NCBI RefSeq assembly: GCF_041677825.1
Contig: NZ_JBAYPG010000010.1
Location: 1-64,000 of the forward strand
Source: Castellaniella sp041677825
Lineage (GTDB): Bacteria; Pseudomonadota; Gammaproteobacteria; Burkholderiales; Burkholderiaceae_B
Direction of reading: 5' to 3'
Length of the DNA stretch: 64,000 bases
Below, piece after piece: positions 17,216 to 27,060 of the stretch. A program made the translations under genes and the position numbers. How positions within the stretch are numbered: the first letter of the stretch is position 1; each line of letters starts with the position of its first letter. The notes below the pieces were generated by a model, which was not told the origin of the DNA, made no database searches, and was given only the letters and a program-made list of their open reading frames with translations.

Positions 17216-20200
17216 CTATGGCCCGATCGGGCGGGTCAGCCAGTGCGCCTCACCCGCGGTGTCACGCTGCATCTCGAGCAGCATGGCCTTGAAATAGCCT
17301 TCGTTCGTGGCATTGGCCGCCTGCAGGCCCCAGTCGATGGCCAGCTCGCGTGGCGCGTGCTGGTGCAATAGCTCATGGGCGTGCGCGAGCGTCATCAGTG
17401 CGCAGATGCTCAGGCCCGGTATCTTGCGCTGCAAGGCGTGGGCAGCCGGCAGGATTTGCGCAGGCCCTGCGTGATTCCCCTCGAATGCCTGCAGCCAGCC
17501 GTGAAGGATGTGGCTGCTGTGTTTCCAGATGGACAGCCGGTGTTGGGTCGCCGTCAGTGTCATTTCGCTCGCCAGGCGCTCGACGGCGTCGGCGTCCTGC
17601 GCCAGACTGGCCAGCAAGGCCGCAAAGAAAAGTGCCTGGCACAGCGAGTTGGGGTGCTGCAGTCGCCTGGCCAGCCTGATTGCCTGGTGCTGGCAGTCCT
17701 GCATCCGGGCCCGTTGCCCCAGGCGTGCATAGGCCCATGACAGGGCCGACAGGCTGGTGACGTGGGCATGCGCCCCGGTCAGTGGCAGGGTGTGTCCGGG
17801 CGCTGCCGCCAGGCTGGCCAGCCCGTGTTGTACGACGGCCTCGAGATGATTGACCCACAGGAATGTGCGCGCACAGACGGCATGCGCTTCGGCGAGCAGG
17901 CCGGGTTCATCGTGCGCCATGGCCAGCTGCAGCAGTTCATCGGCCAGTGTGGCGGCCTTTCGATAATCGGCATCCTTGCCCGTGCTGGCCAGGAGCCATT
18001 GGCCCCAGAGCATCTCGATGCGCTCGTAAGGGGGCGCAACCGGCTTGCTCAAGGCGAGCGCGCGACCCAGCAGCCGGGTGATCGTGCGCGAGTCCTCGTC
18101 ATTGCGGACCAGCAGCACCTGCGCCAGTGGCAACAACAGCGAACGCTCCAGGGTGTCCCTGGTCTCATTGGCCTGCAGGTCCGGGATCAGTGCCAGGCCG
18201 GCACGCAGACAGGTCTCTGCCTGGTCGAATGCCGAAACCCGTATGGCATGATGCCCTGCCAGCAGCCACCAGGAGATGGAACTCGCCAGGTGGCCTGCGG
18301 CCGCGTAGTGGCGGGCCACGCTGTCGGCCTGTTGCCTGGCGCGCTGGGGGAAGTGCCGCTCCAGGGCGCGGGCGATGTGCAGGTGGACCTCTTCGCGATC
18401 CGCCGCGAGCATCGAACTGTAGAGCACCTCGTGCGTCAGCACGCGCCGGAACTGAAAGCCTGCGATCACACCCGGCAGTGCATTCACGATGCCGAGCGCA
18501 AGCAGTCGCTGCATGATCACGCCCAGCGCCTGCTCATCGACGTTGCAGATCTGTGCCAGCAGCGGCAGATCGAATCGTGGCCCGATGATGGCCGCCAGCC
18601 GCATGACCCGCAGTGCATCATCTGCTGCATCGAGCTGTGCCTGTACGACATAGTGCAGTGATACTGGCAGGTTGCCGGTATCCACGATTTCAGTTGGCTG
18701 CGGCGCTGGCGGCTGCGGGTCGGAGGCGGCCCTGTGCGCGCTGTGCCGATCGGCGACGAGGGCTTCCCGGGCCAGCTCCTGTGCGTACCATGGGATGCCA
18801 TCGGCGCGTTTCACGACGGTGCGCAGGACATGGGTGGGCAGGGCGGGCTGATCGTCTTTCAGGATACGGGCAATGCCCGCTTCCGTCAGTGGTGGCAGCT
18901 GAATGCTGGTGAAGGTGTTCAGCCACGATGCCGATGGTCGTTCGCGGGCTGTCAGCAGCACCATCGTGGGCGTGCAGATCTTCTGCTGTGCAATGGTGGC
19001 CACGACCTCCTGGCTGACGATGTCCAGCCATTGCAGGTCTTCGATGATCAGCAGTAGCGGTCGCCGGGCTGCAAATTCTTTCAGCAGGCCGGCGATCACC
19101 GCCATGAGGTCTGCGCGACGGATGCGCGCCTGCTGCAGCGCATGGGGCGTTGCGGCGTCGTACAGCAGCGGGCGCAGCATGTCGATGGTCGCCTGCTGGA
19201 ATTGAGGGTAGCGGGCCTTGAGGATGCCTTCGATTTCATTCTGACCTGATTCCGGGGGGCTGGACGCCGGCAGCCCAAGGTGCGCGCCCAGGAGTTCACG
19301 AAACGGATGCAGCAGTTGATCGTGCCGCCCGGGCTGTCCATGCAGTACACAAACGCAACCCGTGGCCTGGGTGATGTGTCCGCGCAATGCATCCACGAGC
19401 CTGGATTTGCCGATACCGGTCTCGCCCAGCAGCAGCAGACGCTGGAACTTCCCCTGGCACGCCTGTTTCCAGGCCTGCAGCAGTTGCTTCAATACGGGTT
19501 CACGACCCAGCATCTGTGTGGCCATTGGCAGGGTGTCGTGTGCGGTGTCGCGTGCGGTGCCGGGTGCAGGGCCGTCCAGCAACAGATAGGACTCGCCGGC
19601 TGTTCCATCGCCTGCAGCCACCCGGCGTGCTGGCCTGGCGTGCCGGCCGGATTGCTGCTGCAGGAGCCCTAAGGTGCGGCTGCACAGCAATATGGCGCTT
19701 TCCGGCGCCTGTTCGCACAGATCATAGGCCGTTCGGGACACCGAGCCGGACAGCTCGGGTCGCTGGATGTCCCGGCTGGTGATGATGATCCCGGTGCAAA
19801 TGCCGGCACTGAATGCAAATTGAGGGACAAAATTCTGGCGCAATATCTGGGCGACTTCGACGGCTTCGGGTGCAACCTGTTCCGTGCAGCGCGGATAGCC
19901 AAGGTAGACGAAAATATGGCCATCATGCCCCTGCGTGACGCACGCCTGGCGGGTACGCAGCAATCGGGTGGCCATGAGCCTCGCCTGTGCCAGCTCTTCA
20001 CGGGCTTCAGGCTCCGCGCCGCTGGCGGGCTGGGTATGGTAGCAAAGCACGGTGACCAGCCGGCGCTGTATGGCAGGGCCAACCAGATATTCTGGTATCG
20101 TGGCCGACGCATCTGGCCTGGCGCTCCGGGCATCGACGGCGCGATCCTGCAAGTCGCCATACACCGCTGGGTGGGCTGAAGCGGGCGCTGGCTCGGCGTT

Positions 20201-21070
20201 GATTTCGGTGGCCAGCCTGCCATGGAAGTGGCTGCTCCACAACACGGCCGCGCCGGCTCGCCCGGTGGCGGTCAGCAATTGCACGTAACGGTGCTGGCAG
20301 GTTTCGTTCCAGGGATCCAGCTGCGTGCAGCGCAGTGCGTGCTGCAATGCCAGCTCCAGTTCGCCCCGGTGCTGTCGTGCGTTGCACAGGAATTCTTCGC
20401 GTGCCATGGCCTGGCAGCGCAAGGTTTCACGCTGGGCATCGCACCACAATTCGAATTCCGGTGCGTCTTGCAGTGCAAAGTCCTTCAGGAAGTCGCCCTG
20501 ATACAGGGCTGCCCTGGCCTGAATGTCATCCAGGCAGGTACTGCACGGGCCTTCTGGCGCCGACTCGAGGCAGCGGCTGTGGCAAGCACTTTCGTCCTGG
20601 ATGGCGTGCACGTCCACCCAGCACCATGGGCCTGCCAGCAGTTGTACGTGATCCCGTTCGCCCTGCAGGCAGTGAGCGGCCGTAGTGCCCAGGGCTCGAT
20701 GCAGCTGAAACAGCGCCTGGCGCAGATTGGTGCGGGCATCGGCCATTGGCAGCCTGGGCCAGAGCAGGGCGGCCAGGAATTCACGAGTGTATCGGCGACC
20801 TGCTTCATGCGCGAGGTAGGCCACCAGCGCCTGGGTCTTGCGATGCAGCTTGTCTGTCAGTGCCTGATGCCCGGCTAGTGCGTCGAAGTGACCGAGCAGC
20901 CGAATGGCCAGGTGCGCCGGCGCTGCGGCCATGGCCTCAGCGTGCGATGCGGAGCGGGTTCTGGAATCCATGCGCGCCAATTGATCGATGACATCGAGTA
21001 ATGGGTCACTGCGTTCTGTGCTGCATATCCTGCCAGACGGAGATATTACGACAAAAAAATGTTTATACAT
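17216..21070 (-). CDS. SARP-like regulator with AAA ATPase and TPR-type repeats
   Basis: About 1,284 residues. An N-terminal OmpR-type winged-helix segment (IRLLGHFDALAGHQAL, RRYTREFLAALLWPRL, ARTNLRQALFQLHRAL) is followed by a bacterial transcriptional activator (BTAD) helical domain (LYQGDFLKDF, LQHALRCTQLDPWNETCQHR). Then comes a degenerate nucleotide-cyclase-like segment (RRLVTVLCYHTQ), an AAA/STAND ATPase with Walker A LLLLGETGIGKSRL near residue 550 and Walker B LLLIIEDLQWLD, and a long helical TPR-like C-terminus. The gene is divergent from the adhesin/CsgG locus and shares its upstream region, so it is probably the local activator; that is inference. The start is uncertain: TTG 21085, ATG 21070 or ATG 20971. 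Confidence 0.75.
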   Translation of the reverse strand: MYKHFFVVISPSGRICSTERSDPLLDVIDQLARMDSRTRSASHAEAMAAAPAHLAIRLLGHFDALAGHQALTDKLHRKTQALVAYLAHEAGRRYTREFLAALLWPRLPMADARTNLRQALFQLHRALGTTAAHCLQGERDHVQLLAGPWCWVDVHAIQDESACHSRCLESAPEGPCSTCLDDIQARAALYQGDFLKDFALQDAPEFELWCDAQRETLRCQAMAREEFLCNARQHRGELELALQHALRCTQLDPWNETCQHRYVQLLTATGRAGAAVLWSSHFHGRLATEINAEPAPASAHPAVYGDLQDRAVDARSARPDASATIPEYLVGPAIQRRLVTVLCYHTQPASGAEPEAREELAQARLMATRLLRTRQACVTQGHDGHIFVYLGYPRCTEQVAPEAVEVAQILRQNFVPQFAFSAGICTGIIITSRDIQRPELSGSVSRTAYDLCEQAPESAILLCSRTLGLLQQQSGRHARPARRVAAGDGTAGESYLLLDGPAPGTARDTAHDTLPMATQMLGREPVLKQLLQAWKQACQGKFQRLLLLGETGIGKSRLVDALRGHITQATGCVCVLHGQPGRHDQLLHPFRELLGAHLGLPASSPPESGQNEIEGILKARYPQFQQATIDMLRPLLYDAATPHALQQARIRRADLMAVIAGLLKEFAARRPLLLIIEDLQWLDIVSQEVVATIAQQKICTPTMVLLTARERPSASWLNTFTSIQLPPLTEAGIARILKDDQPALPTHVLRTVVKRADGIPWYAQELAREALVADRHSAHRAASDPQPPAPQPTEIVDTGNLPVSLHYVVQAQLDAADDALRVMRLAAIIGPRFDLPLLAQICNVDEQALGVIMQRLLALGIVNALPGVIAGFQFRRVLTHEVLYSSMLAADREEVHLHIARALERHFPQRARQQADSVARHYAAAGHLASSISWWLLAGHHAIRVSAFDQAETCLRAGLALIPDLQANETRDTLERSLLLPLAQVLLVRNDEDSRTITRLLGRALALSKPVAPPYERIEMLWGQWLLASTGKDADYRKAATLADELLQLAMAHDEPGLLAEAHAVCARTFLWVNHLEAVVQHGLASLAAAPGHTLPLTGAHAHVTSLSALSWAYARLGQRARMQDCQHQAIRLARRLQHPNSLCQALFFAALLASLAQDADAVERLASEMTLTATQHRLSIWKHSSHILHGWLQAFEGNHAGPAQILPAAHALQRKIPGLSICALMTLAHAHELLHQHAPRELAIDWGLQAANATNEGYFKAMLLEMQRDTAGEAHWLTRPIGP

Positions 21071-21168
21071 CAATTTTTGATCCAACTAACGCACAGCTTA
21101 CGCAGTGCTTTTACGATCCGGGTGGTGAATTTTCATAACCGATTTGCTTGGATGGTAAGGGACATGCC

Positions 21169-21825
21169 ATGACAGTACGATTCTCGAGGGGTTCCTGGCG
21201 GTTGGCGTGTGGGGCTGGCCTGCTGTATGTGGCCGCCATCCCTGCGGCGCAGGCCCAGGTGTGGGCCATAGAGGGCCTGCCCTGGCAGTTCGAGACACCG
21301 GCGGCCAAAAGCGCCAAGGCGGTGATGCTCGATGTCATCGAACGCAAGAAGGGTGGTTATTACGATTCCTTTCAGGCCACCTACAACGTCACGAACAACG
21401 TCACCAACAACACGCGCATCGATCGTCAATACAACTGCGGCATAAGCGCAACGGCGACGGGCTCGGCCTCTGAAAACGGCATGCAATCCACGGTGTCCTC
21501 GCCGATCACGACCAACACCAGTGGCAACGATGCGAACGCCGCAGCCAACACCAGCAGCACCGATATCCAGGATGACGGCCTGCTGGGCCCAAGCGGCCAC
21601 GGGGCCGGCGCCACGTCTGCGCAGACCGGCCAGCACAATTCGGGCGATGTCGCGGCAGGGATCAGGGATTCCTCCAGCTGGGCGTCTTCGGCGCCGGTGA
21701 TTGCGGGCGATGGCCGCAGCTGGCAGGCCCTGAATGTCGATCAAGTCAACAAGGGTGACCAGACGGCGCAGGTCTGGGACAGCTCGGCCTGTGCCTTTGG
21801 CCCGGGCGGGGTCGCCTTGAACTGA
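21169..21825 (+). CDS. Small exported Asn/Thr-rich protein, HfaA-like in position
   Basis: A 218-residue protein with a signal sequence (LACGAGLLYVAAIPAAQAQ) and a mature part containing ATYNVTNNVTNNTRIDRQYN, followed by Ser/Thr/Asn/Gly-rich sequence without membrane helices. Only one Cys is in the middle and one near the end. AAGGGA at 21157-21162 supports the start. I do not recognise the family by sequence. As first gene before a CsgG/HfaB-type lipoprotein and a large repeat protein, it occupies the place of hfaA in the Caulobacter holdfast-anchor operon hfaABD, and its composition is curlin-like. It may be a minor fibre subunit or nucleator; that role is inferred from context only. Confidence 0.6.
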   Translation: MTVRFSRGSWRLACGAGLLYVAAIPAAQAQVWAIEGLPWQFETPAAKSAKAVMLDVIERKKGGYYDSFQATYNVTNNVTNNTRIDRQYNCGISATATGSASENGMQSTVSSPITTNTSGNDANAAANTSSTDIQDDGLLGPSGHGAGATSAQTGQHNSGDVAAGIRDSSSWASSAPVIAGDGRSWQALNVDQVNKGDQTAQVWDSSACAFGPGGVALN

Positions 21826-21899
21826 GTGGCGCCATGATGCCCGCGCTCTTCGCAGGCCACATCCCGAGTGTTTGCACCCCCTGAATCCCTTGCCAAGTG

Positions 21900-23300
21900 A
21901 TGACCATGGAATCTTCAATCGCTGTATCCCGCCCCGCTCACAGTGCCAGGTGCCGTCCAACAGGGCGGCGCCCCTGGCTCAGGCTCATTCCCCTGATCGG
22001 CGTGCTGGCCCTTAGCGGTTGTGCATCCATTTCGATGCACAAGCGGTTTCCAGACGAAGCCCCGGTCGTGCACGGCCCGGCGGTGCACGGCAACCGCACA
22101 CCCATAGACGGCGCGTTTGCCTGCCTGGCCAACGACATCATCGCCCGGCGCAAGCCCCGCCTGTCGATCGCCGTGGGCGACGTGAAAGACTACACCGGCA
22201 AATACAGCCAGAACGATGGCAGTGCCATCACCCAGGGCGGGGCCCTGATGGTGTACTCGGCACTGGGCAAGATGGGCCGTGCTATCCAGCTGCACGAGCG
22301 CTTCGATACGCGCATCGCCGAACTCGAACTGGCCTATATAGACCGGCGCCAGCTGGGTGACGGCGGCGAACACGTGCTGCAGACCCCACAAGGCCAGCAG
22401 AGCGTGCCCTGGGTGCCGTATTTCGGCGGCACCATCCTGCGTTCAGACTACTACATCGTGGGCGGCATCACCGAACTGAATTACAACATCCAGTCAGGCG
22501 GCGGCGAGTTCCTGATCAACCAGATCGGCCCGAAGGCGCGCACCTTCACCATGAGCATAGGCGTCGACCTGCGCATCGTGGACACCAGGACGCTGGTGGT
22601 GGTCGATACCGTCAGCCTGCAGAAGCAGATCACCGGTTTCGAGGTCGGCCTCGATGTGTTCCGTTTCTTTGGCAGCGACCTGTTCGACATCAACCTGGGC
22701 GCCAAGAACATGGAACCCCTGCAGCTCGGGGTGCGCTATGCCCTCGAGCAGGGCGTACTCGACCTGCTGGGCTCAGTCTACCAGCTGGATCCCCAGGCCT
22801 GCCTGGCCCAGGCGCTCGCAGATGGCAAGGCCGGCAAGGCCCCGGCCAAGGCAGTGGCCCCTGCCCCGGTACAGCCGCAGGCCACTGCTGCGCAAACGCA
22901 GACGGCGGCTGTGGCTGCCGCCCCGGTGCCCATCAGCCGGGCGACCAACGCCGGGCCCGCCCTGTCAGGTGGCAACAGCTACCAGGTGCTGTATGAATTC
23001 GGCGACCCCGGCATCAGCCAGCAGTCGAGCTCGACCATCGAGCGCATCGTGGCCGATGCCGCCAAGAACAAGATTGTGGAGGTCCAGATCATCGCCCGTG
23101 ACAACGAGAACTGGTCATCCATGAAACGCCAGGAGCTCACTGGCCAGCGCGTGCGCAACCTGCGTGACGCCCTGGCGGTGCGTGGTGTGCACCCCTCGCG
23201 CGTACGCCTGACCTGGGAACCGGCGCCATCCGACACCTCGATCCGTCGGGATGGCGCAGGCTACCAGATATTTGCCGTGGTCAGCGTCACGCCACAGTAG
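21900..23300 (+). CDS. CsgG/HfaB-family lipoprotein fused to an OmpA-like domain
   Basis: About 466 residues. A lipobox (VLALSGCAS) follows a basic N-terminus, so the mature protein is a lipoprotein. Residues 50-290 resemble CsgG/HfaB, which form oligomeric outer-membrane channels for curli or holdfast-anchor proteins: LSIAVGDVKDYTGKYSQNDG, YYIVGGITELNYNIQSGG, GVDLRIVDTRTLVVVDTVSL. After an Ala/Pro/Gln linker comes an OmpA-like peptidoglycan-binding domain (YQVLYEFGDPGIS, RQELTGQRVRNLRDALAVRG, VHPSRVRLTWE). The fusion would anchor the secretion pore to the cell wall. A GTG at 21897 and an ATG at 21906 are alternative starts. The gene lies between the small exported protein and the large repeat protein. 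Confidence 0.8.
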   Translation: MTMESSIAVSRPAHSARCRPTGRRPWLRLIPLIGVLALSGCASISMHKRFPDEAPVVHGPAVHGNRTPIDGAFACLANDIIARRKPRLSIAVGDVKDYTGKYSQNDGSAITQGGALMVYSALGKMGRAIQLHERFDTRIAELELAYIDRRQLGDGGEHVLQTPQGQQSVPWVPYFGGTILRSDYYIVGGITELNYNIQSGGGEFLINQIGPKARTFTMSIGVDLRIVDTRTLVVVDTVSLQKQITGFEVGLDVFRFFGSDLFDINLGAKNMEPLQLGVRYALEQGVLDLLGSVYQLDPQACLAQALADGKAGKAPAKAVAPAPVQPQATAAQTQTAAVAAAPVPISRATNAGPALSGGNSYQVLYEFGDPGISQQSSSTIERIVADAAKNKIVEVQIIARDNENWSSMKRQELTGQRVRNLRDALAVRGVHPSRVRLTWEPAPSDTSIRRDGAGYQIFAVVSVTPQ

Positions 23301-23402
23301 GCATCTGGTTTTGCAGAACCAAGAGATGTTGTACCCCAACCGGGCCACGTGCCGTGGCATCGCAGCGTAGGCCTGGGCCATGAAACTCACAGGGAGTTCG
23401 AT

Positions 23403-26400
23403 ATGAAGAAGAAGTCCAGATCCAGTGCGCGATGCAACCCTCGTGCCCGTACCGTTGCCAGTGCCTCGGGCCTGGCTCTGATCCTGGGGTTGGTCAACGC
23501 CGCTGTAGCCGCCGATGTATCGGTCCTGATACCGAATACGCCCACGTCAGTTGATGATATCGTACTGACGCCGAACCCGCCGATTTCTCCGGCACCGCCT
23601 TATCTCGGCACGGCGCAGTTCCAGCAAGGCATCGTCGATGCCTCGATTGCCGATAGCCCGCTGTTTACCAGTTCGCCCAGTGGCGACCCGGGTGACGCCG
23701 TCATCATCACGACCAACCAGTTGCTCGCCAATGCGCTGGGCAACAGTGCGGTGCAGACGCTGGATGCCGATGAGCTGGCCAGTCAGCTGGAATTTTCCGT
23801 AGCCACCGGCCAGGCCGTCAGGCTGGGTGCGGGTGGCCAGCAGGTGAAGGCCTCGATCACGAACTCGCCGGCCACCATCACCTTCAGCAACGGTACCAAC
23901 GACGTCGTGGGCAACACGATCCATGCGGGTGCCACCTTGAATCAGGCCGAGAGCGCGGTGAGCGACACCGATTTCGTCGCGGGTTCGGCGGGTAACGAAG
24001 GCAGTGCATTGGCCACCAGCGACCATGTTGGTGACCCGAGCTATACCGGCGTCGCCGAAGCTGACGCGACCGGCGCGATCGCCAACGCCCAAAAGGCACG
24101 CAGTAACATCAATTCGGGCGCATCCGGGGCGAACGTATCGGGCTCGGGCGTGCGGGTCACCGCTGACACGGCCGATCTGGGTACGGGCGACACGATCACG
24201 GTGTCCGGCAATGAGGTCAGTGCGACCTTCAACGACAACGATGCCCGCAATACCTACGAAGGTTCGGGGGGCGCCTTCGAAGGCAGCGTCGCCGTCAGCA
24301 ACCTGCAGCTCGACTGGACCGCGCCCCAGCATCCTTCGCCTGACCAAGGGGCCACGGTTTCGGGCAGCGGCGTGGCCGTCTCGACCAACGACAAGGCAAT
24401 CGATGGCACGGTCACGGTGACCGGCAACCGCATCATCGCGCAGACCAAGGGCAATGCCGTGGCCAATGCGGCTGATGTGGCTGCGGCCACTACGGTATCC
24501 GGCAATGACGCAGCGCCCAGCGTAGCGGTAGCGGGTAGTGTCAGTTCGCACGGCTGGAATGTCGACGTTCAGGATGCCACGCTGGCCATCGCCAACCTGC
24601 AGCAGAACTACGGCGGGGTCACCCTGCAATCCACCATTACGGCCAGCCCCGTCGTCGTCAGCGGCACGGGGGGCGAAGGTGATATTTCGGTGACCCGCAA
24701 TGCGTCGTGGGCATCGGCCACCGGCAATGACGCCGACAATGCCCTGGGCATTGCGGCAGGCACCGGCATCGATGGGGCCAGCGCGGCCATCGCCAGCATG
24801 CAGCACAATCTGAATGCCACCATTGGCGCGAACAATGACACCGTAGTTGCCGTGCAGGCTGCTGGCGGTGGCGGGCCTCTGGCACAGACCGGCCAGGTGG
24901 TCCTGGCGCGCAACGTCCTCGGGGCCTCGGCCACGGGCAATGTGGCTGGCAATCAGATCGACCTGGACACCGATACCGGCATCCAGTCCACGGCAGATGG
25001 GCTGGCCTTCATCGTCAGCAATAACCAGGCCAGCCTGGACGGTTCGGTGAACGCCGAGGGCACGGGCAGCCTGTGGGCCAATCTGCAGAACGCCGAAGAC
25101 GAGCCAGCCAATGTGGCCTTGACGCGCAACGTGGTGGTCAGCCGGGCGAGCGTCAATGAGGCTGACAATGGCCTGCAGGCCACGGCCGGCTCGGCATCGT
25201 TCACTGCGGCTGTCATGAATGTGCAATTCTCGGGGACGGATGCGAAGAGCACGACCGAGAGCCCGGGCATCCAGGCCCAACTGGCCGAGAACAGTGGTGC
25301 CGATACACCCTCGAATGCGGTGGTCGACCGCAATACCCTGTCTTCGGCCGCCAGCGGCAACCTGGCTGACAACGACCTCGACGTCACGGTGGATACGACC
25401 CTCGCCATCCCGGAATCGGGTCAGCAAGATATCAATCGTCAAGATATCATCAACCGGCAGCATGTCACCGGGGCAGAGATCTCGGCTGAAACTCTTGGGG
25501 GCGACAACGGCCCGCTGGTCGGCATCGTGGCCGCCGGCGGGGTCACGGGCACTTCGGATGTGCTGGGCAATGAGATCCGCTCCACGGCGCTTGGCAGCCA
25601 GGCGGACAATGCCCTGGCGCTGGCCGGCGGCAATCTGGCACTCGATGGCGATGTATCGCTTGAAAATACACAGAGCACCAATATGAAACCGGGGGGCACA
25701 CCGGGCGTGGTGGAAGATGGCGTACTGGTGAGTGCCTCCACCGCCGGCCAGGTGATGATTGTCGCGCCCACGGGCAACATTGCCGGCAGCAGCCACCTGC
25801 TGGACAACCTGCTGCAATCTTCTGCGATCGCCAATGCCGCCGACAATTCACTCAGCCTTGCGGCGGATACAGTGCTGGCCTTTGGTGATGGTGCCGCGGC
25901 CACGATAACCAACAATCAGGGGCCTGTTGATGATGCTCCGAATAACGGTGTCTATACTCCGGTTACCGTGAATGCTGCCACGGAGGGTGGTCTGGCCATC
26001 CTGGCCCTGGGTGGTGATATCCTGGGCGATGCCACCGTTTCGGGCAACCGCATCGAGGCGACCGGTGGGCAGAACACGGCCACCAACATCCTCGCGGCCC
26101 AGGCGGGTTCCATCCAGGGGGGCGATCTCGAGGTGATCAACCAGCAAAATGCGCTGGGTTCGGTGACTGTCGCAACCACGGGCACGTCGCTGCTCGGCGT
26201 GCAGGCTTCGGGCGCACTGCCTGATGCTGCAGTGCTCGACAACGTCACGCGCAGCGTGGCCTTTGGCAATGACGCCACCAACGGCGTGACGATCGATACC
26301 GACACCGGCAATGGCGCTTCGGCATCGGTTTCCAACGTGCAGGACAATGCCTCGACGGTGATGGCAAGCACCACGACGGCGGGGGTCGGCACCGGGTCAG

Positions 26401-26918
26401 CCTCGCTGGCTGACGGCAGTGTCCTGACGGTGAAGGGCAACCAGGTGCTGGCCAGCGCCTACGGCAACAGCGCCAGCAACGCCCTGAATGCCACCGGGGC
26501 CGCCGGCATCATGGGCGACTTCAGCTCCAGCAGCACGCAGCACAACCTGGCCGCCATCAGTTCGTCGGTCGCCGGGCCGACGACACCGGTCGTGGGCGGC
26601 TTCAGCCCGGGCATCGGGGTGTTCACGTCTGCGGCCAGTGATGGCTACACGGCCAACGTGCTCAACAATGCGGTAGCCAGCGTGGCCTATGGCAATACGG
26701 CCTACAACAGCCTGAGCGCGTCATCGACGGTCGGCATGCTGCCCACTACCGCAACCCTGGTGTCAGCCCAGATGAACACGGGCGATATTACCGCGTCCGT
26801 GAACAACATGGGCATTGGTGTCGCAGCCGGGCCGGGCACGGCCGTGATCGGCGGCAATACCATCATGGCAACCGCCGTGGGCAATGCCTCGGTCAGCCAT
26901 ATCACGCTGGGTAACTGA
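23403..26918 (+). CDS. Large secreted repeat protein, candidate adhesin or amyloid
   Basis: A 1,171-residue protein with a signal sequence (ASGLALILGLVNAAVAAD) and a mature region rich in Ala, Gly, Asn, Thr, Ser and Val with no Cys. At least 13 copies of a degenerate motif (hydrophobic-x-x-N-x-[IVL]-x-[AS]-x-A-x-G-N-x-A-x-N) recur about every 80 residues, for example VTGNRIIAQTKGNAVAN, VKGNQVLASAYGNSASN and VLNNAVASVAYGNTAYN. Such Asn-ladder repeats suggest a stacked beta structure (solenoid or amyloid). GGGAG six bases before ATG 23403 fixes the start. It is the likely cargo of the CsgG-like pore upstream, similar in place to hfaD. The function is inferred from architecture and context. Confidence 0.7.
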   Translation: MKKKSRSSARCNPRARTVASASGLALILGLVNAAVAADVSVLIPNTPTSVDDIVLTPNPPISPAPPYLGTAQFQQGIVDASIADSPLFTSSPSGDPGDAVIITTNQLLANALGNSAVQTLDADELASQLEFSVATGQAVRLGAGGQQVKASITNSPATITFSNGTNDVVGNTIHAGATLNQAESAVSDTDFVAGSAGNEGSALATSDHVGDPSYTGVAEADATGAIANAQKARSNINSGASGANVSGSGVRVTADTADLGTGDTITVSGNEVSATFNDNDARNTYEGSGGAFEGSVAVSNLQLDWTAPQHPSPDQGATVSGSGVAVSTNDKAIDGTVTVTGNRIIAQTKGNAVANAADVAAATTVSGNDAAPSVAVAGSVSSHGWNVDVQDATLAIANLQQNYGGVTLQSTITASPVVVSGTGGEGDISVTRNASWASATGNDADNALGIAAGTGIDGASAAIASMQHNLNATIGANNDTVVAVQAAGGGGPLAQTGQVVLARNVLGASATGNVAGNQIDLDTDTGIQSTADGLAFIVSNNQASLDGSVNAEGTGSLWANLQNAEDEPANVALTRNVVVSRASVNEADNGLQATAGSASFTAAVMNVQFSGTDAKSTTESPGIQAQLAENSGADTPSNAVVDRNTLSSAASGNLADNDLDVTVDTTLAIPESGQQDINRQDIINRQHVTGAEISAETLGGDNGPLVGIVAAGGVTGTSDVLGNEIRSTALGSQADNALALAGGNLALDGDVSLENTQSTNMKPGGTPGVVEDGVLVSASTAGQVMIVAPTGNIAGSSHLLDNLLQSSAIANAADNSLSLAADTVLAFGDGAAATITNNQGPVDDAPNNGVYTPVTVNAATEGGLAILALGGDILGDATVSGNRIEATGGQNTATNILAAQAGSIQGGDLEVINQQNALGSVTVATTGTSLLGVQASGALPDAAVLDNVTRSVAFGNDATNGVTIDTDTGNGASASVSNVQDNASTVMASTTTAGVGTGSASLADGSVLTVKGNQVLASAYGNSASNALNATGAAGIMGDFSSSSTQHNLAAISSSVAGPTTPVVGGFSPGIGVFTSAASDGYTANVLNNAVASVAYGNTAYNSLSASSTVGMLPTTATLVSAQMNTGDITASVNNMGIGVAAGPGTAVIGGNTIMATAVGNASVSHITLGN

Positions 26919-26970
26919 GCGGGCCTCTTCGCCCGGGCTTCGCGGCCTGGGCGGCAGCGACCGAAGGAAC

Positions 26971-27001
26971 ACAAAGCCGCAGGCCCCGCCTGCGGCTTTG
27001 T
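26971..27001 (+). terminator. Strong hairpin after the adhesin locus
   Basis: ACAAAGCCGCAGGC and its exact complement form a perfect 14-bp stem around a CCC loop, 53 bases after the adhesin stop. The right arm ends in CTTTGT; there is no long T-run. It sits between convergent genes and may end transcription from both sides. Confidence 0.75.
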
Positions 27002-27060
27002 GCATTCAGGCTGTGCATTCAGGCTGTGCATTCAGGCTGTGCATTCAGGCTGTGCATTCA
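27000..27060. repeat. 13-bp tandem repeat, four full copies plus a partial
   Basis: The unit GTGCATTCAGGCT occurs at 27000, 27013, 27026 and 27039, with a partial copy at 27052-27060 and a further GTGCATTCG at 27066. The copies are identical. A 13-bp period disrupts any reading frame, so this is non-coding and prone to slippage. Confidence 0.95.

Noticed and set aside
23547..25817. Long minus-strand open frame (756 codons) opposite the repeat protein
   Set aside because: It follows from the repetitive, G+C-rich codon pattern of the plus-strand gene; no start signal or family resemblance, while the plus-strand protein has a signal sequence and ribosome site.
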